Shown here: positions 1-9,573 of the stretch, piece by piece
Numbering within the stretch: position 1 is the first letter of the stretch
Layout: every line of letters starts with the position of its first letter
From: Magnetofaba australis IT-1
GTDB taxonomy: Bacteria; Pseudomonadota; Magnetococcia; Magnetococcales; Magnetococcaceae
NCBI RefSeq assembly: GCF_002109495.1
Contig: NZ_LVJN01000012.1
Span: 1 to 64,000 of the forward strand
DNA: 64,000 nucleotides
Reading direction: 5' to 3'
Notes under the pieces: generated by a model
What the model saw: the letters and a program-made list of their open reading frames with translations, nothing else
The model's database searches: none
What the model was told of the DNA's origin: nothing
Translations under genes and position numbers: made by a program

Positions 1-1209
1 GGGCGCGGCGCTCTCCGACTCCCGCGCAGCCGACTGCTGCGGCGCGGACGGCGCCGCAGGTTGCGACGGCGCCTCCGGTTGCGGCGCGCGCGCCTCCATC
101 GCTTCGATGATTTTCGCCAATGGCGGCGTGGGGCGCAAATGCGCGGCGCGCAGCAGCAGCATCTCCAGCGCCTGTTGCGGGTCCACCGCCAAATTGAGAT
201 CGGCGCGGCCGCGCAACAGCGTCTGATAGAGCATCTGCAGATGCTCCAGCGACACGCTCTCCAGTCGCGCCACAAAATCGGCATGAGCCTGAGCGCCGAA
301 TACCGCCTCAATCCCCACCACCCGGGCGCGGGCGCCGCCGTGCAGACGCTCCAACAGATCATCCACAATGCGCAGCGGCTCCACCCCCAGCTCATGGAAA
401 CTGCGCAGCCGCTGCAGCAGCCCCGCCCCGGCGCCGCCCAGCAGCTCGGCGCAGAGTTGATCCATGGCGTGTTGGTCGGTCAGGCCGAGAATCTGTTTAA
501 CCGTATCGAAGCGCACCGCGCCCGCGCCGTGCACAATGGCCTGATCCAGCAGCGACAGCGCATCGCGCACCGAACCGTCAGCGGCGCGGGCCACCGCTTC
601 GACGCCCGCCTCGTCCCCTTCGACCGACTCTTTTTGCAGAATCTCGCCCAGATAGCCGCTCAGGGTCTCCAGCGGCACGCGCTTGAGATCATAGCGCTGG
701 CAGCGGCTGATGATGGTGGGCAGAATCTTGCGCACTTCGGTGGTGGCGAAGATGAATTTGACGTGGGACGGCGGCTCTTCCAGGGTTTTGAGCAGGGCGT
801 TGAAGGCGCCCTTGGAGAGCATGTGGGTTTCGTCCAGGGTGTAGATGCGGAAGCGGCCGCTGGGTTGATACCCCACCCCGTCGAGCAGTTCGCGCATGTC
901 ATCGACGCCGGTGCGCGAGGCGGCGTCCACCTCCAGCACATCCGGGTGGTTGCCTGCTGCGATGCCGCGGCAGGCGTCACACTGGCCACACGGGTCGGCG
1001 GTCACGCCGGTCTCACAGTTGAGACACATGGCCACCAGCCGCGCCAGAGTGGTCTTGCCCACCCCACGGATGCCGGTAAACAGAAACGCTTGCGGGAGTC
1101 TGCCTTGGGTCAGCGCGTTTTTGAGCGCGCGCACCGCGTGCTCTTGTCCGATCAGATCGGCGAAGTGGCGGGGGCGCCATTTGCGCGCCAGAACCACATA
1201 AGAGGACAT
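1..1209 (-). CDS. dnaX: DNA polymerase III subunit gamma/tau (C-terminus cut by window)
   Basis: Clamp-loader ATPase of the replicative polymerase. The reading frame is open from the ATG at 1209 to the first base of the window, giving 403 codons, so the C-terminal tau part is missing. Visible motifs are the opening RKWRPRHFADLIGQ, the P-loop GIRGVGKTTLAR near residue 45, a zinc-binding cysteine cluster (CLNCETG, CGQCDAC), the DEAH-like LDETHMLSKGAFNALLK and the sensor segment FIFATTEVRKILPTIISRC. After about residue 370 the sequence becomes Ala/Pro/Gln-rich, as in the linker before tau domains. The SRP RNA gene lies immediately upstream on the same strand, a common bacterial arrangement. The identification is secure; only the end is unseen. 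Confidence 0.96.
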   Translation of the reverse strand, partial: MSSYVVLARKWRPRHFADLIGQEHAVRALKNALTQGRLPQAFLFTGIRGVGKTTLARLVAMCLNCETGVTADPCGQCDACRGIAAGNHPDVLEVDAASRTGVDDMRELLDGVGYQPSGRFRIYTLDETHMLSKGAFNALLKTLEEPPSHVKFIFATTEVRKILPTIISRCQRYDLKRVPLETLSGYLGEILQKESVEGDEAGVEAVARAADGSVRDALSLLDQAIVHGAGAVRFDTVKQILGLTDQHAMDQLCAELLGGAGAGLLQRLRSFHELGVEPLRIVDDLLERLHGGARARVVGIEAVFGAQAHADFVARLESVSLEHLQMLYQTLLRGRADLNLAVDPQQALEMLLLRAAHLRPTPPLAKIIEAMEARAPQPEAPSQPAAPSAPQQSAARESESAAP

Positions 1210-1267
1210 GGCGCCTGAATCCCCCCGGCTGTGCGAAGTGTGGGAAAGGGAGGGCGGCTCCGGTCAA

Positions 1268-1362
1268 ACGAATTGCGGCGCACGAACAGTCCCGTTACCG
1301 CTGCTCCCTTCCGGGCCTGACGGGGTTGGCGGGCATTCGTCGCGCAAGGCCTGACCATCAAC
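1268..1362 (-). ncRNA. ffs: Signal recognition particle RNA (small bacterial 4.5S type)
   Basis: On the minus strand the apical SRP hairpin is recognisable: GTCAGGCCCGGAAGG followed by GAGCAGC, with the GGAA tetraloop and the asymmetric AGCAGC bulge that binds Ffh. It is closed by CCCG/CGGG and by an outer stem in which TTGCG...ACGAA pairs with TTCGT...CGCAA. The gene lies between dnaX and a divergent GC-rich spacer, the usual place for ffs. End points are judged from the outermost pairing and may be off by about 10 bases. Confidence 0.88.
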
Positions 1363-1469
1363 GCCGCCCATAAACGGGCGACCGCGCGCCACGCGCTAAA
1401 GCGGCGCGGCGGCGACTAAATTCAGTACAGGAGGGCGCATCATAGCGTCCGCAGCGCGCGGCGTCAACG

Positions 1470-2507
1470 CTAGCCCCACCGAATCGCGCACATCTCTTTT
1501 TCCAACGCGTCCCAATCGGGCCGCGCGCCCAACTCCGGCGCAATCACCTCCACCCGACTATCGCGCCAGTAGGCCACCGAATCATCCACGTCGAACTCAT
1601 CGCCCACGCGATTGATCAGCACCCGCCGCGTGGGCCCGACGCGAAAGATCCCCTTCAGACGCGCCGGGCGCGTCCCCAGCACCCGCTCGACGCCGCGCAG
1701 CAGGTCAACGAGCGGTCTTTCGGAGAACATGTTGTCGGCATGGAAGATCCAGCCGCACCCAGCGTGCCCCAACCCCTGACTGAGCAGCCGCGTAGGCGCG
1801 TCCGGGGTGGGATCGGCGGCTTGCAGACGCGCATGCGGCGCGTCATGGACATGAGCATGCCCCGACTCCGCCGCCATGGCGCGCAGGGCGGTGACGTCGC
1901 GGCGGGAGCGCCCTTTCAGATCCAGAAACCCCGCATCCAGTCGTCCTTCATAGACTTCGGCGCGGGTCAATTTGGGCGGGAACAGTCCGTCGGCGAAGGC
2001 GTGAAACGCCGCCAGATCCGCCTCCTCACAGCGATCCGCCTTGGCCGCCAGCAGGATATCGGCGATGGAGGCTTGGTCGCGAAAGGTCTTCTGCCCGGCC
2101 AATTGCGGATCGGCAAGACGCCGGGGATCCACCAGACACAGCACATTGCCCATGCGTAGCCGCGTGAAATACTTGGGCTGGGTCAGCGCCTCGATCACAC
2201 CGCCCGGATGCCCCAACCCGGTGGGTTCCACCAACAGACGGGCGGGTTTGACCTGGTCCAGAATCTGGCCGATGGCGGCGTCCATCTCGCCGCCCAGCGT
2301 ACAGCAGATGCAGCCCCCCGCCACTTCACGAATGGCGACGCCCCCACTGCTCCCCTGCCCCATGGCGCCTTGATCAATGGCTACATCGCCAAACTCATTG
2401 ACCAGCACCGCCCACGGCTGCCCCGGCTTGGCCTGCGCCAACAGGTTGCGGATCACGGTGGTTTTGCCCACCCCCAGATAACCGGTGATGATATTGACGG
2501 GAACCAT
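1470..2507 (-). CDS. CobW/COG0523-family GTPase (metal chaperone type)
   Basis: A 345-residue G3E-family P-loop GTPase. The N-terminus carries Walker A GYLGVGKTT (about residues 9-17), the switch segment NEFGDVAIDQ, the metal-binding motif GGCICCTLGGE (about 65-75; CxCC is the hallmark of zinc-handling COG0523 proteins) and EPTGLGHP. The usual NKxD guanine-recognition site appears only as AAKADRCEE. A C-terminal CobW_C domain follows after a His-containing linker (HAHVHDAPHA). Family members insert or deliver metals to target enzymes in the cytoplasm; the target here is unknown. No Zur-type operator was recognised. It ends about 100 bp before the SRP RNA and starts 31 bp from pyrC, so it may be cotranscribed with pyrC. 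Confidence 0.9.
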   Translation of the reverse strand: MVPVNIITGYLGVGKTTVIRNLLAQAKPGQPWAVLVNEFGDVAIDQGAMGQGSSGGVAIREVAGGCICCTLGGEMDAAIGQILDQVKPARLLVEPTGLGHPGGVIEALTQPKYFTRLRMGNVLCLVDPRRLADPQLAGQKTFRDQASIADILLAAKADRCEEADLAAFHAFADGLFPPKLTRAEVYEGRLDAGFLDLKGRSRRDVTALRAMAAESGHAHVHDAPHARLQAADPTPDAPTRLLSQGLGHAGCGWIFHADNMFSERPLVDLLRGVERVLGTRPARLKGIFRVGPTRRVLINRVGDEFDVDDSVAYWRDSRVEVIAPELGARPDWDALEKEMCAIRWG

Positions 2508-2537
2508 AGGAGAGTCGCAGCAACAGTTTAAAGGAAA

Positions 2538-3596
2538 TCAGAGCACGCGCCAGTTGAGCGTCTGTCCGGCGCACAGCGGAGTGACAGCCTGCGCCGGATC
2601 ATCGCCCACGGGAACAGAATCCGCAATGCGGTGCGCTTCACGCGCCAACGTGACGCGACTGGACAGCGCCGACCAGCCATAGAAACGCGCGCCATTCTCG
2701 CCTACGAACGCGCTTAATTTGTCCAACGCGCCCGCCTCGGCGAACACTTGCGCCGTCAGCGGCAGCGCCGCAGGCGCGCTGAACACCCCCGCCGCCGCGC
2801 GGTCGCAGGCCTTGGCGCTGCGTGGATGCGGCGCGCTGTCCGTGCCCAGAAAAAAACGTGGGGCGTCCTCTCCGGTCACCGCGGCGACCAGCGCCAAACG
2901 GTCCGACTCGCGTTTGATCACCGGGTGACAGTAGCCGTGGGGGTTGAGCCGTCCGCCCGCCCACAGCGAACGATTGAAGGACAGGTGATGCGGCGTCACG
3001 CTGGCCGCCAGGGTCGAGGGCGCCTGACGCACAAACGTCGCCGCCGCTGCGCTGGAGATGTGCTCCAGGACGATTTTCAATGTTGGCAGTTGCGCCATCA
3101 TGGGAGACAAAATGCGCTCGACAAACAGCGTCTCCCGGTCAAACGGGTCCACATCGGCATCAGAGACCTCGCCATGCACCGAGAGAATCACCCCACGCTG
3201 GGCCATGCGCTCCAACAGCGGGATCACCCGGCGCCAATCGCCCACCCCGAGTTCAGCGTTGGTGGTGGCTCCCGCCGGGTAGTATTTGACGCAGGCGATC
3301 TGAGGCGCATCGGCGATGCGGTCGATCTCATCAACAGGCGTGCGCTCAGTCAGATAGACCGCCATGCGCGGATCGAATTCGGCGCCGGGAGGAAGCGCCG
3401 TCAGGATGCGCTGACGATAGGCCAACGCCTGCGCCACCGTGGTGACCGGCGGGCTCAGATTGGGCATGACCACGGCGCGCCCGGCCCATGCGCTCTGGCC
3501 CGCCACGGCGAGCAACATGGCGCCATCGCGCAGATGCAGATGCATGTCGTCGGGACGGCGAATAATGATGGCGGCGGGGCGGTCAGCAGAGATCAT
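2538..3596 (-). CDS. pyrC: Dihydroorotase
   Basis: Catalyses cyclisation of N-carbamoyl-aspartate to dihydroorotate in pyrimidine synthesis. The 352-residue length fits the class II (E. coli PyrC) type. Binuclear metal-site residues are visible: HLHLRDG near residue 20, the lysine that becomes carboxylated in VKYYPAGATTNA near 105, histidines in SVHGE and LEHIS, the substrate loop TPHHL and the catalytic aspartate in GTDSAPH. The gene is followed at 31 bp by the CobW-type GTPase and preceded at 22 bp by the chemoreceptor stop, all on the minus strand. The annotation is secure. Confidence 0.95.
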   Translation of the reverse strand: MISADRPAAIIIRRPDDMHLHLRDGAMLLAVAGQSAWAGRAVVMPNLSPPVTTVAQALAYRQRILTALPPGAEFDPRMAVYLTERTPVDEIDRIADAPQIACVKYYPAGATTNAELGVGDWRRVIPLLERMAQRGVILSVHGEVSDADVDPFDRETLFVERILSPMMAQLPTLKIVLEHISSAAAATFVRQAPSTLAASVTPHHLSFNRSLWAGGRLNPHGYCHPVIKRESDRLALVAAVTGEDAPRFFLGTDSAPHPRSAKACDRAAAGVFSAPAALPLTAQVFAEAGALDKLSAFVGENGARFYGWSALSSRVTLAREAHRIADSVPVGDDPAQAVTPLCAGQTLNWRVL

Positions 3597-3618
3597 AAGA
3601 TGAGGCGCAGCGGGTCAA

Positions 3619-5916
3619 TTATCGTTTCTTGGCCTGTTCGATATAGGGCGCGAAGGCGCGATCCTCTTTTTGGATATGGTGCACCAGCCAGTCGCGCAGG
3701 AAGGCCATCACCTCACGCATGACGCTACTGCCTTTGCCCTCGTATTTGACCATTATATTGTGCAGCTCGGCATTGAGTTTGGCGTGGCTGCGGGCATGCT
3801 TGTCGGCATCGGGGTAGTTGATCTGACGCAGCACCGCCTCCTCACGGGCGAAGTGCTCGGTCACATAACCGCTCAACTGCTCCAACACCTCCGCCAGCAC
3901 CGATCGTCCGCCTCCCGACAACATGGCGGAGTTGAGGTTGTTGATCATATCCACCATACGCTTGTGATCTTTATCGATCGCCTCATGGCCCACCGTCATA
4001 CTGGCGGCGTCCCACAGCACCACCGGGGTGGCGTCGGGCCCCAACATGCTCTCAAGATAGACCTCATCCAGCAGCACGAACAGACGCGCGCGCAGATCAT
4101 TGAATTGGGCGAAACGCTCCTGCGCCTGAGCCAACTCCCCGGAAACGATCAAGGCGGAGACCTCCCGCGCGGTTTCGTGCACCTTCTCATGCACCGTGCC
4201 GAGTTCAGCGAACTTGCCCAACTTGGCAAACTGCTGCCCTTCACCGTAATACCACTGGCCAAAGGCGCAATCCCGCGCCGCGCTCACATCCTCGGGACGC
4301 AGCGTTTCGCATCCATTGAGCGCCCGCTGCAAACGGTTGAGCCAAGCCAGGTGCGCCTCTTTCACCGCCAGGGCGTCGAATGGCGGTTCGCCCACATACA
4401 AGCCGGTGCGCACCACGCTCAGCGCGTCGCTGGTGGCGTGCACGATATCGGTGAGAATGCCCAACTCCCCCGCCGCCACCCCATGCATGCGATTGACCAG
4501 TTCAAACGCCTGATCGGCCTCAATACGCACATTCTGAGACGCTTTGCGGGTGCGTTCGGAAGAGCTGAGAATGGACAGAGCGAAGGATTTGGCGTCCGCA
4601 GCCTGTTTGGCTGACTCCTCCGCCTCCGCCGTGGCCGCTTCGGCGGCGCGGGCGATATTATTGGCGCCGTTGGCCGCATCAGCGGCCCCTCGCGCCACCT
4701 CTTCGGCGGCGTGCGCCATCTCTGCGGCGCGCTGAGTCACCGCCGTCACCGCCTCGGAGACGCCATTCATGCTCTGCGAGATGCCGCCCACAATCTCGGT
4801 CTGCTCATCCACCGCCAGAACGATCTCGTGGTTGGCGTCGCTCACCGCGTCGATGACATGGGAGATCTCCTGCGCCGCATGGGACGCGTCGCTCGCTTGA
4901 CCGCGAATCTCTTCAATATGCTCCACAATCACGTCGGTGGCGCTGGCCACCTGGCCAGCCAACGCCTTGACCTCGGCGGCCACCACTGCAAACCCCTTGC
5001 CCGACTCACCGGCGCCCGCCGCCTCAATGGCGGCGTTGAAGGCCAGCATGTTGGTCTGGTCGGCGATATTGTTGATCAACTCCACCACATCGCCAATTTT
5101 ACTGGCCGAGGTCGCCAGACGCTGCATCACCGCCATCGCCTCCCCTGCGCGGGCGTCGGCTTGAGCGGCTTTCTCACTAGCGCGCTGACACTGCTGACGG
5201 ATGCCGCCCAAGGCGCCGGTCAACTGACCGATGGCGTCGGCGGTCTCTTTGGCTGAATCACTTACCTGGGTCAAGCGCGCATTGACGCGCCCCACGTTAT
5301 TGCGCATGCCGTCGGCCGCTTGCGCCATGTCATTGACCACCCCCGAAGCGGCGCTGGCCTCATCAGCAATGCCGCCAATGGCTTCCGAGAGGGTGTCGGC
5401 GGATTGCGAAATCACGTCGATGTTGGCGCTGGCCTGACTCACCGAATCCTTGATGTCATCGATCTCTCGACCCAGGGTGTCGTTGTTGGTCACCACCTTT
5501 TCGGTCAAATTGCGCGCATTCTGGGCGTCGCTCACCAGCGCCTTTTTCACCAAAGTAAGCTGACGCACCGAAGCCGCAACGCTATCCGACTGCAAAATCA
5601 CGCCATTGAGGGTGCGCGCCAGCGCGCCGGTCAGGGCGTTCATGGCGCCCACCACGCCGCGCATCTCCGCCTTGGCGCGGTTGGCGTTGGCGCGCTGACT
5701 CAAATCCCCCGAGGCAAGCTTGGCCAATTGGCCGTTCACCAAGGAGATTTGACGCATAATGCCGCCCAGGAACACCCACTGCGCCAATGCGCCCAACAGC
5801 GCCGCCAGCAGAGCCCAGGCCATCAGCGACAGCTCGCCGGCCACCAAACTCAGACCCAGCCCGACCAGCAGAAGCAGACAAAACACAAAAAGAGTCAATT
5901 GCTTGCGAATGGACAT
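3619..5916 (-). CDS. Methyl-accepting chemotaxis protein with CZB and C-terminal bacteriohemerythrin domains
   Basis: A 765-residue chemoreceptor. Two hydrophobic segments (about 8-27 and 31-52) are separated by only a few residues, so there is almost no periplasmic sensor; signals are probably read in the cytoplasm. A HAMP-like region follows, then the long coiled-coil MCP domain with the conserved hairpin tip NNIADQTNMLAFNAAIEA. Near residue 520-600 is a CZB-type zinc domain with CAFGQWYYGEG and a later HEKVHE. The C-terminus (about 630-760) is a hemerythrin-like di-iron domain with the full ligand set GHEAIDKDHKRM, EHFAREE, KHARSHAKL and HHIQKEDRAF. This suggests oxygen or redox sensing for aerotaxis, an inference from domain content. 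The gene is divergent from the hemerythrin gene at 6349. Confidence 0.93.
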   Translation of the reverse strand: MSIRKQLTLFVFCLLLLVGLGLSLVAGELSLMAWALLAALLGALAQWVFLGGIMRQISLVNGQLAKLASGDLSQRANANRAKAEMRGVVGAMNALTGALARTLNGVILQSDSVAASVRQLTLVKKALVSDAQNARNLTEKVVTNNDTLGREIDDIKDSVSQASANIDVISQSADTLSEAIGGIADEASAASGVVNDMAQAADGMRNNVGRVNARLTQVSDSAKETADAIGQLTGALGGIRQQCQRASEKAAQADARAGEAMAVMQRLATSASKIGDVVELINNIADQTNMLAFNAAIEAAGAGESGKGFAVVAAEVKALAGQVASATDVIVEHIEEIRGQASDASHAAQEISHVIDAVSDANHEIVLAVDEQTEIVGGISQSMNGVSEAVTAVTQRAAEMAHAAEEVARGAADAANGANNIARAAEAATAEAEESAKQAADAKSFALSILSSSERTRKASQNVRIEADQAFELVNRMHGVAAGELGILTDIVHATSDALSVVRTGLYVGEPPFDALAVKEAHLAWLNRLQRALNGCETLRPEDVSAARDCAFGQWYYGEGQQFAKLGKFAELGTVHEKVHETAREVSALIVSGELAQAQERFAQFNDLRARLFVLLDEVYLESMLGPDATPVVLWDAASMTVGHEAIDKDHKRMVDMINNLNSAMLSGGGRSVLAEVLEQLSGYVTEHFAREEAVLRQINYPDADKHARSHAKLNAELHNIMVKYEGKGSSVMREVMAFLRDWLVHHIQKEDRAFAPYIEQAKKR

Positions 5917-6348
5917 ATCGCGCGCGCCACATCCTCGTCAGAAGTTCGGGGAATTGGATAACAAATTGATTCAATTGAGGCGCCAACAGTGTACACCGGT
6001 CGCCATGGCAAGTTGAAAGAATTTCTCAAAAAGAAAGGGGGAAGAGAAGATAAAACCGCGCTCAAATCCTGCAAAAGCAAGCGTGCCCGCCTTCCACCTG
6101 ATCCGCCCCTGCAAAAACCCCGTCTTCTCAAAAAAATATAACCTGCAATATTCCATAAACTTAGACTTCACACTTTCGCAACAAACACAGAACAGGATTG
6201 CAACTGCCCCATTAGGTGCGAATAATCGGGAGTATTTGTAAATAGGCATGATTCAGCCGCACCGCCCCAATTTGGTTGGGGCAGCGCCAGAGCGCAGGGC
6301 AAAATTCGTCCGACATTGCGCGTTGCGCGTCAATTTATCGAGGAACGC
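5917..6348. promoter_or_regulatory. Divergent intergenic region between the two hemerythrin genes
   Basis: No credible gene lies in these 432 bases, which are noticeably A+T-richer than the flanking genes. They must hold the promoters of the chemoreceptor (leftward) and the MBL/hemerythrin gene (rightward). A perfect 7-bp inverted repeat GCCCCAA-TTTGG-TTGGGGC occupies 6264-6282, about 67 bases before the rightward start, and could be an operator or leader hairpin. No sigma-70 hexamers were convincing. Confidence 0.5.
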
Positions 6349-8979
6349 ATGAAACCGATTACGAAAGTGGACGTCGCCCGCGGCATTTGCTGGGTTGAAG
6401 CGCCGGAAGCCAACCTGTACATGCTGTGCGGCTGTCCGGCTGACAGCATCAAGCACTTGATGAAACGCGGCTTGGTGGTGCCCGCCGAGGATAATGGCGT
6501 CCCTTTTGAAACCGGTCCCAACACCATCCTGCTGTCGGACGTGCTGCTGCAAAACGGTCAATTCTCCAATATGGCCGAGTTCCCCGTACTGCAGATGCTC
6601 TACCGCCAGGGCATGATCATCCCCAACCATCCGCGCAACACCGGCGAGAAGCCGCGCCTGATCGGTCACCGCGATCAGGTCACCGCGCAGATGCGCTATA
6701 TCTATCGCGGCAACTACGGCCTGCACAACGAGCAGGAGTTGATTGAAGCGGGCGCCTCTCCCGAGCAGGCGCGGGCGATGATCCGCATGAAACTCAGCTT
6801 TGCGTTTGGCAAAATTCGCCACAGCGATGAGTTTCTCGACACGCTCTTCATTGAAGGGCAGGAGGTGGAGATCAAGAACGGCGTCACCATTCGCCGTCTG
6901 CAGGTCAACGTCTTCGAGATTCGTTTTAAAGGGCACTCGGTCACCGTCGACCTCAATCTGGCCCCGCTGGAGCGCTATGAGTCCCCCTACCCCCTGGGCT
7001 ACCATCAGATTCGCCGCGAATACTTCTCGGTGGTGCATTCGGGCAATGGCGACGGCTGGGACGTCAACCGCCCCAGCATGTCCAGCATTCTGATGTTCCA
7101 GGGCAAGATCTATCTGATCGACGCCGGCCCCAGCATCGAAAACAGCCTGATCTCCCTGGGCATCGGCATCAATGAGATCGAGGGGATCTTCCACACCCAC
7201 TCCCATGATGACCACTTTGCTGGCTTGGCCAGCCTGATTCGCGCCGACCGGCGTTTGAAGTACTACGCCACGCCGCTGGTGCGCGTCTCGGTGTCCAAGA
7301 AGCTGGCGGCGCTGCTCTCCATCGACGAGCAGAACTTCGCCCACTACTTCGAGGTGCACGATCTGGCCTATGACGCCTGGAACAATATCGAAGGGCTGGA
7401 GGTCAAGCCGCAGTTTTCGCCCCACCCGGTGGAGACCAGCATCTTCCAGTTCCGCACTTTGTGGGAGGATGGCTACCGCTCCTACGCTCACTTTGCCGAC
7501 ATCGTGGCGTTGAGCGTACTCAAGGATATGGTCACCGACGACCCGGAGAAGCCCGGCGTCAGCCAGCAGATGTACGATGAGGTGAGCCGGACCTACCTGA
7601 CCCGCACCGACGTCAAGAAGATCGACTGCGGCGGCGGCATGATTCATGGTCAGGCCGAAGATTTCACCGACGATGAGTCGGGCAAAATCATCATCTCACA
7701 CATGGCGCGGGATCTGACCGACCATGAGAAGGAGATCGGCTCCGGCGCCCCCTTTGGCGCCACCGAGGTGCTGATTCCCGCCTGCCAGGACTATATCCTG
7801 CGGGTGGCGTTCCACTTCCTGCGCTCGCACCTGCCCACCGCGCCGCTACACCAGCTGCGCATGCTGCTCAATAACGACACCGCGCTGCTCAACCCGGAGA
7901 GCATCATCCTCAAAGCCGGGGCCAAGCCCACGGATCTCTATCTGGTGCTCACCGGCAACGTGGAGGTGATCGACGCCGAGGCCAACCTGCGCTCCCAGGT
8001 CTACGCCGGCACCCTCATCGGCGAGCAGCCCTGTCTGCATGATCAAGGCTCCACCCGCACCTATCGCGCCACCAGCTTTGTGCAGGCGCTGAAGATCCCC
8101 ACCGAACTGTTCAGCCGCTTTGTGGAGATCAACCATCTGCGCGAGGATCTGGATCGGTTGCGCATCTACCGCAACTTCCTGGAGAAGACCCGGCTGTTCA
8201 GCGAGAGCATTGGACAGGCCACGCAGAACCGCATCACCCAAGCCATGGGCTCGGAGAACTACGCCCGCGGCCACGACTTCCGCCATGCCGATGGCCGCAT
8301 GCTCTATCTGATCAAGTCCGGCTCCATCACCTGCAAGTTGGGCGAGATCCACGCCGAGACCCTCAAGCCGGGCGACTTCTTTGGCGAAGAGAGCGCGATT
8401 TTCGACACCAGCTCCATCTTCACCTTTATTGCCGCCGAGGAGACCGAGTGCTACCTGATTCCCGGCGGACTGCTGCGTGATGCGCCCATCGTGCGCTGGA
8501 AACTGTTTGAGGCGTTTGAACGCCGCATGCAGCTGCTCTCGAAGATGGACGATGAGAACGACAGCGTGTTCAACTGGCGCAATGAATACGCCCTGGACGT
8601 GCCGGAGATGGATGCGCAGCACATCAAACTGTTCGAACTGGGGGAGAAGTTCTCTGAAGCTTCCCTGAACGGCGACGCCACCGCCGCCCAACGCGAAGAG
8701 CGGCTCGATGCGCTGATCAGCTTAAGCATTGAGCACTTTGCCAATGAAGAGGCGATGTTGCGTCAGGTGGGCTTCCAGCATCGCCGGGAGCATCAGGCGC
8801 GCCACGAGAGCCTCATTCGTCAGGTGCATGCGGAAAAAGAGCGCCTTGCAGCGCATGAGTTCCGCATGGATGAAGGCTTCAACAGCTTCTTCAAGGATTG
8901 GATCGTGCGCCACATTCTCATTGAGGACCGCAAGTACGCCGCGTTCCTGAAGAATCAGGCGCAGTCCTACATTATTTAA
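6349..8979 (+). CDS. MBL-fold / tandem cyclic-nucleotide-binding / bacteriohemerythrin multidomain protein
   Basis: An 876-residue soluble protein; no signal peptide or membrane helices were seen. After a ~220-residue N-terminal region of unknown fold comes a metallo-beta-lactamase-type domain with the metal motif HTHSHDDHFAG. Two cNMP-binding-like beta-barrel modules follow (about 540-620 with LVLTGNVEVID, and about 660-770 with YLIKSGSITCKLGE and GDFFGEESAIF). The C-terminal ~120 residues are a hemerythrin domain with DAQHIKLFELGE, EHFANEEAML, HQARHESL and RHILIEDRKY. I chose the ATG at 6349 because GAGGAACGC precedes it; a TTG at 6316 is the only earlier option. Di-iron plus nucleotide domains suggest an oxygen or NO-responsive enzyme or signal protein; the substrate is unknown. 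Confidence 0.85.
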   Translation: MKPITKVDVARGICWVEAPEANLYMLCGCPADSIKHLMKRGLVVPAEDNGVPFETGPNTILLSDVLLQNGQFSNMAEFPVLQMLYRQGMIIPNHPRNTGEKPRLIGHRDQVTAQMRYIYRGNYGLHNEQELIEAGASPEQARAMIRMKLSFAFGKIRHSDEFLDTLFIEGQEVEIKNGVTIRRLQVNVFEIRFKGHSVTVDLNLAPLERYESPYPLGYHQIRREYFSVVHSGNGDGWDVNRPSMSSILMFQGKIYLIDAGPSIENSLISLGIGINEIEGIFHTHSHDDHFAGLASLIRADRRLKYYATPLVRVSVSKKLAALLSIDEQNFAHYFEVHDLAYDAWNNIEGLEVKPQFSPHPVETSIFQFRTLWEDGYRSYAHFADIVALSVLKDMVTDDPEKPGVSQQMYDEVSRTYLTRTDVKKIDCGGGMIHGQAEDFTDDESGKIIISHMARDLTDHEKEIGSGAPFGATEVLIPACQDYILRVAFHFLRSHLPTAPLHQLRMLLNNDTALLNPESIILKAGAKPTDLYLVLTGNVEVIDAEANLRSQVYAGTLIGEQPCLHDQGSTRTYRATSFVQALKIPTELFSRFVEINHLREDLDRLRIYRNFLEKTRLFSESIGQATQNRITQAMGSENYARGHDFRHADGRMLYLIKSGSITCKLGEIHAETLKPGDFFGEESAIFDTSSIFTFIAAEETECYLIPGGLLRDAPIVRWKLFEAFERRMQLLSKMDDENDSVFNWRNEYALDVPEMDAQHIKLFELGEKFSEASLNGDATAAQREERLDALISLSIEHFANEEAMLRQVGFQHRREHQARHESLIRQVHAEKERLAAHEFRMDEGFNSFFKDWIVRHILIEDRKYAAFLKNQAQSYII

Positions 8980-8981
8980 TC

Positions 8982-9003
8982 AAAATCGGGGTTCTGATTT
9001 TTT
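8982..9003 (+). terminator. Weak A/T-rich intrinsic terminator after the MBL/hemerythrin gene
   Basis: AAAATC (8982-8987) pairs with GATTTT (8996-9001) across an 8-base loop and runs into a T tract. The stem is short and A+T-rich, so termination strength is doubtful. Confidence 0.4.
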
Positions 9004-9060
9004 CCTCTTGCCAAAACCACTCCCTTCAGACAGTATAAGGGGATTCACTGAACGGGAAAT

Positions 9061-9136
<76 letters not shown>

Positions 9137-9147
9137 AATTGATTTTA

Positions 9148-9192
9148 AAGGGAATTCTCCCTTCAAAGGCCGCCCAACCGGGCGGCCTTTTT
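9148..9192 (+). terminator. Intrinsic terminator behind tRNA-Ala
   Basis: A perfect 8-bp stem GGCCGCCC-AACC-GGGCGGCC (9168-9187) is followed by five T residues. A smaller hairpin AAGGGA-ATTC-TCCCTT (9148-9163) precedes it. This is a textbook rho-independent terminator for the tRNA transcript. Confidence 0.88.
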
Positions 9193-9573
9193 GGTTCAAA
9201 ATTCCCCAACAAATCCAACGGTTACGGGGAGTGCCTCCCAGGGTCCGGTTTCCCGCCGTGGTCGGGGCAACGCCCAGTAGGCCCGATTCCGGCCCCATAT
9301 CCTCTCTTTCTCTCTCTGCCCGTGGACTTTTGCCCATCCGACCACGGATTTCAAAATGGGCAGTTTCCTATGCAAAAACAGCATATTCTGACGCTGCCGA
9401 TTTTTCGGCTGTTTTGACCTCCATTCGATGGAATGGGGGCAGAGACGAACCCGCGCTGAAAGGTTGACCCTCAAGTTAGAGGATTGGTGTCTTTGTGCTA
9501 TTTCCACCGACTGTTTGACAAGAAGAAAACGATTGGGCAGAATCTCTAACGAACGTTAGATAGAGAGGTTGCT
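9193..9573. other. Non-coding stretch before the efflux operon
   Basis: About 380 bases in which no reading frame has plausible protein composition or a start with a Shine-Dalgarno. It begins where the base-composition style changes and ends with the TetR operator. No integrase remnant, insertion sequence end or tRNA-fragment repeat was recognised. Confidence 0.45.
9545..9560. promoter_or_regulatory. Probable TetR-family operator
   Basis: The near-palindrome TCTAACGAACGTTAGA has half sites CTAAC/GTTAG around a 4-base centre. It lies 13 bases before the GTG start of the TetR-family gene, where an autoregulatory operator for the whole efflux operon is expected. Confidence 0.6.

Noticed and set aside
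61-1218. Long rightward open frame over dnaX
   Set aside because: It is the antisense of dnaX; the minus-strand protein has clear clamp-loader motifs while this frame has low-complexity His/Arg/Gln composition.
6253-7647. 464-codon leftward frame over the MBL gene
   Set aside because: Antisense to a protein with metal, nucleotide and hemerythrin motifs; no recognisable domains of its own.
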